DNA from: Paroedura picta
Taxonomy: Eukaryota > Chordata > Lepidosauria > Squamata > Gekkonidae
Length of the DNA stretch: 64,000 nt
Reading direction: 5' to 3'
NCBI RefSeq assembly: GCF_049243985.1
Contig: NC_135381.1
Coordinates: 21,996,345-22,060,344, forward strand
Shown: piece by piece, positions 17,601-27,600 of the stretch
Layout of the letters: each line of letters starts with the position of its first letter
How positions within the stretch are numbered: position 1 is the stretch's first letter
Notes under the pieces: model-generated
What the model was told of the DNA's origin: nothing
Seen by the model: only the letters and a program-made list of their open reading frames with translations
Database searches by the model: none
Translations under genes and position numbers: made by a program

Positions 17601-18377
17601 TTGTACGCGGGTGGAGGAAAGTGGAGCAGAGAGAGCCCCTATAGTGGCGGAATCTCGCTTGGCCCCTATCCTCCGGCTTAGTTGGTTAGTTAGCTATTAG
17701 TCAGCTGGTGAGTCAGTCCAGGGTGAGGGGAGAGGTAGGGTGGTGTTTGCAGGGTGGATAGGTTTGGGAGGGTTAGAGTGCAGACTTAGTGCAGCTGTGG
17801 ATAGGTAGCAAAGAGATAAGTAGGAATAGTCCCTCTCTGTGAGAGCATGAAGGGAGTGGTGCCATCATTAGGGGCCACCGGGGGGGGGGGATTTGGAATC
17901 CCAATGGTTATGGGTCAGGGGCAATAAGGTACGGGGACGAGGCTAGACAATAGAAGAGTTGGGAGCACTGTAGTTCTTGCTCAATCCTCTTCTAACCTTC
18001 ATCCCATCCCCAGACATGTTGAGGTGGAGGCTAGGGTGGATCCAACCTTGATCTCTTCATTCCACAGGGCCTCCAAGATGGAGCTCTTCCACTGGGTCTA
18101 CGGTTGAGGCCAGGGCAGTGAGGAAGATCATTGCCCCCCTGGGTGCCCTCTGGGTGCCCCTTCGAGGGAATGTAACTGCACTGGGGAACTGCACTGGGGA
18201 ACGTAACATCAATGGTCCCCTCCTAGCCCACATGATTAGATATTGGTAGGAGGGTCCAGTTAGGTTTCGGCAACTGTGGTTTTTGGTTTATTGCTGGATG
18301 TCCTGTTTTTAATTGGGTTTTATAGACCATTGTAACCTGCCACGAGCTGGCTTTTGGAGTGGCAGGGAATAAATCAC
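17601..18377 (+). mobile_element. CR1/L2-like LINE remnant with 3' tail
   Basis: No coding domain is readable, but the end (TGTAACCTGCCACGAGCTGG to GGGAATAAAT at about 18333-18372) is the 3' tail typical of CR1/L2-group LINEs. The element appears to have lost its coding interior. Confidence 0.5.
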
Positions 18378-18430
18378 ACAGCAACAGCAACAGCAGCAGC
18401 AGCAGCAGCAGCAACAACAACAACAACAAA
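18378..18430. repeat. (CAG)n/(CAA)n microsatellite
   Basis: CAGCAACAGCAA grading into CAG and then CAA units, grown from the tail of the preceding LINE remnant. Poly-Leu or poly-Ser open frames here are artefacts. Confidence 0.95.
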
Positions 18431-18913
18431 CCAGTTAAAGTGGAGCACTTGTTTGTTTATTATTTGTCCTGTTTTATCAGTTCAACACCTTCAGGGCTGC
18501 TCATTATAAGAACAATACAGCAATATGACACCAACAAGAGGTGAAAGCACAGAAAAACATACTAAAACCAAAAAGCAGACAATTAAAAGTAGTATCTGAT
18601 TAAAACAGAGTAAGATCTTCAAAAAATCCAGATTGGCTTCAGACAATGGTAGTTCTTCCTTAGGGTAAGTAGCTTGCTTGGGATGTAGCTATTTGCTTAT
18701 TCACACTGGAATACCCCTTGGAAAGCAAGGGGTTGGAGTTCCTTAGGTTCCCAAGTTCCTTTTGAGAATGGATTGCACTAGAATGAATGATAGAGTAGCT
18801 AACAGAAGACATATAGACATGTCACACAAACTGGTTTAAGGGTTACTGGGAGCTGTCAAACCCAATTGATTTTTCAGCTTCCTTGCCTAGTATGCATTAT
18901 GACCTCATCATTT

Positions 18914-19324
18914 ACCAGCTTGGTGTACTGGTTAGGAGCACCAACTTCTAATCTGGCAAGCTGGGTTTGATTTCCTGCTCCTCCACATGCATTCAGCTGG
19001 GTGACCTTGGGCTCATCACAGCCCTGATAGAGCTGTTCTGACGGAGCAGTAATATCAGGGCTCTCTCAGCCTCATTTCCCTCACAGGGCATCTGTTGTGG
19101 AGAAAGGAAAGGGAAGGCAATTGGAAGCCACTTTAAGACTTCTTCTGGTAGAGCTGTCTTGACCAAGCACTAATATCAGGGCTCTCTCAGCCCCACCTCC
19201 CTCACAGGGTGTCTGCTGTGGGGAGAGGAAAGGGAAGGCAATTGGAAGCCACTCTGTTACTCCTGGTAGAGAAAAGAGGCATATAAGAACCAACTCTTCC
19301 TCCTCCTCCTCCTCCTCCTCCTTC
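18914..19324 (+). mobile_element. SINE-B (tRNA-derived), duplicated body
   Basis: Head CAGCTTGGTGTACTGGTTAA with a B box (GGGTTTGATTTCC), then two copies of the body (CACAGGGCATCTGTTGTGG and CACAGGGTGTCTGCTGTGG), ending in a (TCC)n tail at 19299-19323. Confidence 0.85.
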
Positions 19325-20261
19325 ATATGCATACCCCCAATGCTTTTTGCTGATTTATGCTTGCATATATATTATAGTCATCAGCCTGTTGAAAATAGAA
19401 ATGAAAACCAGTCTGCAACCCACTGTACCATTCCAGAAAGATGCATATGTTTTATCCTGGTTTATTTGGAAGAAAGAAGCAGGGATCTTGTGATTGGGGC
19501 TGGTTCTCTCCCCAAGCCACCCAAGCAGCTGATTGCAGAAGTACAAGAATGCCTTGCAGGGGCTTGGCTCTCTCCCAGGCATCTGCAGCACCCAGGTCCA
19601 AGGTGAGCCCTTGCTTGGCCGCTAACACTGCTCGGCCTCCTAGAAGCCAGCGGAGTAGGGAGCAACAATGGACATTAGCTGTGCCTGAGCTCGTCATCCT
19701 CTCCAGAACCTGAACCCCAGCTAGGTAGGTCCAAACTGTGCATAGTGGACAGGAGTCGATTCCACCCTCTCTTCTCCCCAATCAGATTGACCAGTCTGAT
19801 TGAACTGACCAGTCAGATTCAAACAAGTAGAATAGAATGCTAGAAAATCGGGGGGGGGGGGGGGGGAAGGTGAGTTGGTCAACAACCAATGAACAAATAG
19901 AAGAGTTGGATTTGGGAGGGAGAAAGGATAGGAGGTTTCTTGGACCATGCAGGGAGTCCAATAGGGACCAGGATGATTGATTTTAACAGGCAGAGTCTAG
20001 ACACTTATCCCGGATAAAAACAGTGAACTTGTCTAGTTATGAAAGAAACAACACTGTAACCTTTAAGAATAACGCAGCTCTTCTCAGCTACTAGGATAGT
20101 GGAAAAGCATTACAGGTCACCCTTACAGACTTAATAAGGTCTGAGGTAGTGGGCTCTGCTCCACAAAATGGTATACAAACAGTTCATCTTTAAGATGCCT
20201 GCAAGGGACAAATGTGGTTATCACCCCGTCACTGAGCCAGGAGGATGTTTATTTCCTAGGA
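19325..20261. other. Upstream of the opsin, nothing recognised
   Basis: No exon or clear repeat apart from a G homopolymer at 19850-19866. Open frames overlapping 19340-19780 on both strands lack domains and splice context. Confidence 0.5.
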
Positions 20262-20548
20262 AAGGTAAAGGTATCCCCTGTGCAAGCACCAAGTCATGTC
20301 TGACCCTTGGGGTGACGCCCTCTAGCACTTTCATGGCAGACTCAATATGGGGTGGTTTGCCAGTGCCTTCCCCAGTCATTACCGTTTACCCCCCCCCCCC
20401 AGCAAGCTGGGTACTCATTTTACCGACCTCGGAAGGATGGAAGGCTGAGTCAACCTTGAGCCGGCTGCTGGGATCGAACTCCCAGCCTCATGGGCAGAGC
20501 TTTCAGACTGCATGTCTGCTGCCTTACCACTCTGCCCAAAGAGGCTCT
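20262..20548 (-). mobile_element. SINE-A (tRNA-derived), full length, reverse
   Basis: Reverse copy from GGTAAAGGTATCCCC to AGAGGCTCT with a run of C at 20391-20400. Target duplication TTTCCTAG on both sides. Confidence 0.95.
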
Positions 20549-20659
20549 TTTCCTAGCAAAGGTGCCCCCCCCCAAAAAAAAGGAGCGGGATTTCAAATTG
20601 TGTGACACAAACCCACGCTTGTGGTGGTTAAACTGTTTGGGTAGCTCGTCTGCAACGCA

Positions 20660-21470
20660 GTCGAAATGAAGAGAGAAGAGACATGCGGGGCAGACGAGGA
20701 CGGGGGACGGGGGAGTGGGGGCGTCTGGGGTCCGGCTGCTGCGCTACATCCAAGGGAGAAGCAAAACACCGCGCAAGGGGACGGCGCCGCTTTTCTGGAA
20801 AAGCGCAGGGCGCGTCGTGGCGCTGTGGCGTCTGCCCCTGGGAGCGAGCGAGGCCGCCACCGCGCACTCGGCCCGGGTCCCATGGCGGCCAAGGCCTCGG
20901 GGGAGGTCACGGGGCAGAGCGCCACCGGCCGGACGCTCGCCGATGGGACCCGGAGGCGGGGCGCGTGTTTGCCTGGGCGGGGGCTGCGTGTCGGGTTTGC
21001 CGGCCAGAAGAGCGCGCACCAAGGCGGCCGGTGGCGAAGCGGCTGCCGAGAGGACCCACAGCCTGCCCCGGCCGCAGCCATGTCCCTGGCCCTGGGCAAC
21101 CAGAGCGGGGCCGGCCCTCTGGTGGCTTCGGCCGAGGCGAGCCTGGGGCGCAGGGGCCTGGCGGCGGCGGCCAGCTGCCTGGGGCTCATCCTGCTCGCGG
21201 GCTGCCTGAACAACCTGCTGGCGCTCCTGCTCTTCGCGCGCTTCCGGGCCCTCCGCACGCCCCTCAACCTCGTCCTGCTCAACATCAGCCTCAGCGACCT
21301 GCTGGTCTGCCTCTTCGGCACCCCGCTCAGTTTCGCCGCCGCCGTGCGCGGCCGCTGGCTCCTGGGTCACGCCGCCTGCCAGTGGTACGGCTTCGCCAAC
21401 GCTTGCCTGGGTAGGTGCCCGCCTGGGCTCCGGCCACAGGGGCGGCGGGGGGGGGGGGTTGGGGATGGCA
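20660..21470 (+). promoter_or_regulatory. CpG-rich island over the opsin 5' end
   Basis: High GC with many CpG dinucleotides, unlike the AT-rich flanks, spanning the region upstream of and through opsin exon 1. It probably holds the promoter; no TATA box was identified. Long open frames in all frames here are a composition effect. Confidence 0.7.
21080..21410 (+). CDS. TMT opsin exon 1 (N-term to TM3)
   Basis: Starts MSLALGNQSG, with an N-glycosylation site NQS. It covers TM1, TM2 and the start of TM3, including the first disulfide Cys (AACQWYG). It ends CTGG|GTAGGT in phase 1. An upstream in-frame extension to 20666 is open but starts in CpG-island sequence and lacks family similarity. Confidence 0.93.
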
Positions 21471-21553
21471 CGCCAGGCTAGCCTAAGGTGACCAGATTGC
21501 CCCACTTTTGGAGGGACATCGGGGGGGCACCTGGCAAATTGTACTTAGGTTGA

Positions 21554-21651
<98 letters not shown>

Positions 21652-24600
21652 CAAATACTATTTTTGCGTTCTATGAAACTTTTTGTTGCTCCTTATAGAC
21701 CAAATTTTTAATTAAGAAACCCCCCCCCCTCCGGTCAGTAGTGTCCCGCTTTACCAGTGTTGAAATCTGGTCACCTTAGTGTAGCCAGGTGCAGAGAAGC
21801 TCAAAGCGAAAACCACAGCCAAGAGGCTCAGGCTGCACCTGGTGCTGGGAAAAGAGAAGACTGCCCCCCAGAAAGAACCCCAAGAACCCCCCCCACACAC
21901 ACACACACACACAAACACACACAGGGTGCACATGGGTGTGTGTCTCTTGCCAAGCTCCTGTGACAGCAGGCGGAGACAGACCACCTGGATGGCTGACCAC
22001 CCGGGGCAGACTGAAGGAACCAGGGGGCCTTGCCTGCTACTTCAGTACTTTTTGCATCCAAAGCATGGCCCATTTATTCTCAGAGCCCAAAATCAAAATG
22101 GAAATCAGATACAGTGCAGAAGGGAGCGGTTTGTTCGGGCGGGGAGAGGATAAAAAGCAAAGGGCTGCAGACTTGACACTGCAGCCCAACCTGCCTCTTT
22201 GCATAAGTGGCCAGGAAGCATGTTTGTCTTAAACGTTTACCTGTTTTCTTTAAAGTGATCCTTAGGTGTATGGCTAGAAATGTGACCTGGCCTTAAGCTG
22301 CTTACCGTTTTGGGGATCAGAAACTGTCACATTTGCTGAGAGGTGGGGCAGAACATGGCAATATCTACTGGGGAGGAATCTCAACCTGTTTAAAGCCTAC
22401 TCCTGAAAAGCCAGATTCTTCCAAAGCAACTGAAATTGTTGCCAGCAACTGGATAGATGGAAGAGGATAAAGTGACAAAGGTAAAGGTATCCCCTGTGCA
22501 AGCGCCGGGTCATATCTGACCCTTGGGGTGACGCCCTCTAGTGTTCTCTTGTCAGACTCAATACAGTTACATCCTGAAACTTGCAAGAATAAAATGATCA
22601 GTCTCATGAAGTTTAACAGGATATGGTGTTACCGCTACAATATTCTTGTTAGGTACAGCCTCAGTTTTATGAAGTTAACACAATCTACCAGGTTACACAG
22701 AATAACCATATCATCCTATCAATTGCCATCTTATTCAATCAGAAGAGAAAGTTCCTTTCTTCAGAGCCAGCTTGGTGCAGTGGCTAAGAGCAGTGGCCTT
22801 TAATCTGAAGAACTGGGTTTGTTTCCCCCCTCCTTCATGTCCAGCCATTTGAGTGATCTTTGGCCAGTCACAGTTCCCTCAGAGCTCTCCCCCCTCACAG
22901 GGTGTCTGTCAGGGGGAGAGGAAAGAGAAGGTGAATGGAAGCCACCTTGAGATTCCTTCTGGTAGAGCTGTGTTGACCAAGCAATAATATCAGGGCTCTC
23001 TCAGCCCCACCTCCCTCACAGGGTGTCTGTTGTGGGGAGAGGAAAGGGAAGGCAAATGTAAGCCGCTTTGAGCCTCCTTTGGGTAGAGAAAAGCAGCATA
23101 GAAGAACAACTCTTCTTCAGTAATATCAGGGCTCTCTCAGCCTCACCTCCCTCACAGGGTGTCTGTTGTGGGGAGAGGAAAGGGAAGGCGAATGTAAGCC
23201 GCTTTGAGACTCCTCCTGGAACAGAAAAGTGGCATATAAGAACCACTCTTCTTCTTCTTGTGGGGAGAAGATAGGAAGGTGATGGTAAGCCGCTTTGAGA
23301 CTTCTTTGGTAAAAAGCGAGGTACAAAAGAGTGTTCTTTGTCTCCTTCTCCCTAAAGGTAACTGTGGTCTCCCTCTTGTCTGGAAGCCTCTTCTTAACTG
23401 TTTTTTTCAACTGCCATGCAGGGCAACATTTTGAGCGATCAGCCCCTCCCAATTCAGGCCCAGTTTAAGGAGCTGTGGGGCCAGTAGCACTGGAGCCAGC
23501 GGGGCCCTAGCAGGGCACAACTGGTGCTGTTCTTTGTGCTGCACAAGTATCCATCCTTCCCAGGGACAGTTTGGATACCTTCAACTTTGCTCAATACATT
23601 TACTAGCATTATCCTGAACTCTAAACCTCCTTAGCATAAAAAAGAAAATTACCTAATTTTAAAAATCTGAGTACACTCAGGGACCGTCACCCATTTTGAG
23701 GGCTGTAATTCCAGTTCTAAGAGCCTCCTGTGGCGCAGAGTGGTAAGGCAGCCGTCTGAAAGCTCTGCCCATGAGGCTGGGAGTTCAATCCCAGCAGCCG
23801 GCTCAAGGTTGACTCAGCCTTCCATCCTTCCGAGGTTGGTAAAATGAGTACCCAGCTTGCTGGGGGGTTAACGGTAATGACTGGGGAAGGCACTGGCAAA
23901 CCACCCCGTATTGAGTCTGCCATGAAAACGCTGGAGGGCGTCACCCCAAGGGTCAGACATGACTTGGTGCTTGCACAGGGGATACCTTTACCTTTACCTT
24001 AATTCCAGTTCTAGAGCATTAGTGTCTCTCCCAGGGATCGTTTTACATGAGTCAGCCATGCTCAGCACTTCAGAGGGCGCCCTCCTGCCTCAGCTGACAC
24101 CAGCAGCTCCAAGATGCTCATGCCCCCCCCCCCATGGCCTTCAGGTTTGCCTATTTCGGGGGGGGGGGCTCTGGCATTCCATTGAAGGGTTTTCTTTCAG
24201 GGGAGTCCGTTTCTTTGAGAGTGGATTGCCTTCTTTGAATCTAACATCTATTGCAAGGTAATTATGAAGGAGGGGAATTTTATGAGTTTCTTGGAGCAAA
24301 GGAAGGCTAAAAATACGTTAGATCAATTATACTCAGTGACTCCTTGACATGCCATCTATGGCTCTTTGGAGCACTATTCCCCAATATGGCACCTAGACCA
24401 TGTTTCAGGAAAGGAGGCAGGGCCACTGCCTGCAGGGTTGGCAGCTGGTTCCCACTGAGCACAGAGAGAGGCTGCAACCACCCTGTCTCTTGCAGCACTT
24501 AGCGTTCACCCCAATAAGGCAGTTTTAATAGTCTAATAGTGACAGGTTTTATTTTCCTGGGCTCCAAGATCACTGCAGATGGGGACAGCAGCAAAGAAAT

Positions 24601-27600
24601 TAAAAGATGCTTGCTCCTGGGGAGGAAAGCTATGGCAAATCTAGACAGCATCCTAAAAAGCAGAGACATCACCCTGCCAACTAAAGTGTGTCTAGTCAAG
24701 GCTATGATATTCCCAGTTGCAATGTATGGCTGCGAAAGTTGGACCATAAGGAAGGCCGAGCGTCAAAGAATTGAGGCTTTTGAACTCTGGTGCTGGAGAA
24801 GACTCTTGCGAGTCCCTTGGACTGCAAGGCGAACAAACCGGTCAGTCACAGAGGAGATCAGCCCTGCTTGCTCCTTAGAAGGCCAGATCCTGAAGATGAA
24901 ACTCAAATACTTTGGCCACCTCATGAGAAGGAAGGACTCCCTGGAGAAGAGCCTGATGCTGGGAGCTATTGAGGGCAAAAGAAGAAGAGGACGACAGAGA
25001 ATGAGGTGGCTGGATGGAGTCAATGAAGCAGTAGGTGTGAGCTTAAATGGACTCCGGGGAATGGTAGAGGACAGGAAGGCCTGGAGGATCATTGTCCATG
25101 GGGCCGCGATGGGTGACTTCGCACCTAAAAACAACAAAGTCTTCTGGAGAACTTGAAATCTTGCGCACTGTTTTGTGCCTTGTCACCTCATTCTAGAAAC
25201 ACAAGGGGTAGCTATGGTTCAGCAGTTGAATGGAGAGGCCATCCCATGTAATCAGAGGTATCCCAGTGGTTACAATTATACATTTACTGATATGTACTTC
25301 TAGCTTAGGGTACGTGTGTGTTTAGGGGGTAGCAAAGAGGGTTCACTGTAGTCTTTTCACTGATGGTAACTACAAAGTTTCTACCCAGAGTAGTGGAAAC
25401 TGGGGGGAGGGTCTTGTGAAAAGGAGATTTTTTGGGGTGGTGGTGGAATATTTATTTATAAACTAGCAGGGATGAATTATCCAGTGGTAGCCTTAAAGCA
25501 GCATCTATTTCCTCCCTAAAGGCAAACCATCTGCAAACCTTAGATCTCTCTCTCTCTCACACACACACAGAAGTTGCTTCTTGTCAGCTGGTTGCAGAAC
25601 CCAGGATTCATCCTCCTTTTCAGTCTCAGCTGCCAAGCTGTTTCCCCCCCAGCCCTCACCCAAGGACATGGGGTGTGTCTGGTAGTTCACAGCTGCTAGA
25701 CATCAGAAGCCATCGAAGAAACATGTCCCCTAGCCTACATCCTAGAAGAGCCTGGGGATGGTTCTCTCATCATGTGACACTCCATAATTACATTCCTGTT
25801 TGAGTGTGATATTCTTTGCACACGCCACAAGCTGACTTTAGGGTGTCTTGACCATGATATAGGCCAATGCAAGTTGTTGATTTGTTAATGGGGTCAGTGT
25901 CTCTTTTCTTTTGCCAGGCATCGTCTCCCTGGTCTCACTCTCCATCCTTTCCTATGAACGTTATGTGATGGTCCTGCAAAGACGTGCCAAAGGAAACATA
26001 TCTAGCTACCAGAAGTCCTGGCTTTACATAGCCACATCCTGGCTCTACTCCTTGATGTGGACCTTGCCACCTCTCTTTGGCTGGAGCAGCTATGGCCTCG
26101 AAGGGCCCGGTCTTATCTGCTCAGTCACTTGGCACCTCAGGACTCCCAGCAATATCTCTTATGTCATCTGCCTTTTTGTCTTTTGCCTTCTCTTCCCTCT
26201 CCTGACCATGATGTATTGCTATGGGAGAATCCTGCTTGACATCAGACAGGTAAGGCTGCTTACCCCTGCTGCTTCTCTGATTACATAATCTTTTGGCTTC
26301 AGCCAGGTTGCATATTATCATCATATTATATTTAATCTACCTTCCACACTTTCTCCGCAGACTCAGGATGGATTACAATAAAAGAAAGAGTGCATATAAA
26401 ATTTCAAAAACATAAAATATAATTTAAATTAATTAATTAAATTTAAATCATTAAAACACAGAATGAGATATTAAAATTGCCTATAGTCTCTCCTAGGGGA
26501 AATAGGAAGGGGGTCAGACACAGTAGCCCTCCTTAGAGATTTAGCTTGTTGGAGTTGGACAGACAGGCCAGTGGCTCCTGGTGTTACTTCAGGCCTCAAC
26601 TGTAGGTCTGTCAGATCATCTCTGTCTTACAAACTCTGCAGGGCTCTGATCTCATTTGGCAGAGCATTCCACCAGGCCTGAATCAGGGCCAAGAAAGCCC
26701 TGGCTGAGCAGATTTTGATCACTGGGAATGTCCTTTGGGGGACATAATGGGAAAGGTGTTCCCACATTAGCACAGCAACATCTAAATCTGGGTTAATGTT
26801 ATAGTTTTCAAGCAGCCCTCCTAGAAGCCAGCCAGATGATTTCGTCCAGTTAATTTTATAACCAGAAACCTGGCTGTAGTCCTCTATTAAATAAGGTAAA
26901 AAAAACAGAGCATCACAGGGACGCATCAGTTCCTTGTTCAAAGCCTGTGCTTTGATAGACAGTGCAAGCCAAACGAAAAGGGAGAGAGGGGGCAATCATG
27001 TCTTGTTCTTCTAAAAATGAGGGGAGCGATTGAAATCCATTACAAATGACCTGAGCTTTTAAGTTCTTTATATAATTCTAACTATATAATAAATTCAACA
27101 GGAAATCTCATTTGAATCAAAGTTTGCCATAAGTAATCCCAGTGTGATCTTTCAAAGGCGTTCTCCAAATCCATTGAAAGACTAAAGGTGTAGGGTGCAT
27201 TCCTTCACTGAAGATCGTTACATTTATAAGAAGACAAGAATAATTTGTCCCCTACCTCCAGTATGGCACAGAGTACAATATTTCACCCAAGAAGACTCTC
27301 AAACGTTTGGCTATGATGACAGCTAGGATTTAAGCAGAGAATACTTGTGAACATTTCAGTAATGAAGGAATTAAATGGCAGTAAAGTAGTCTACTCTAGA
27401 GGAAGTAGAGATGGTGTGCATTTGTAAGAAAGGGTACAGAGCAGTGTTGTGTGTGTGTGTGAGGGGAGTAATGTTTGAGAATAAGTAAGTTATCTGTGCT
27501 GTCTTATTTTAGCAGGTTTCTAGGTTTCACCTGACAGCTGTTCAGAAAAGGGAACACCACATTCTGTTTATGGTGGTAGCCATGGTTACCTGTTATTTCT

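Noticed and set aside
20593-21505. Several 160-270 codon frames in all frames around 20.6-21.5 kb
   Set aside because: High GC removes stop codons. Only 21080-21410 has family similarity and splice support.
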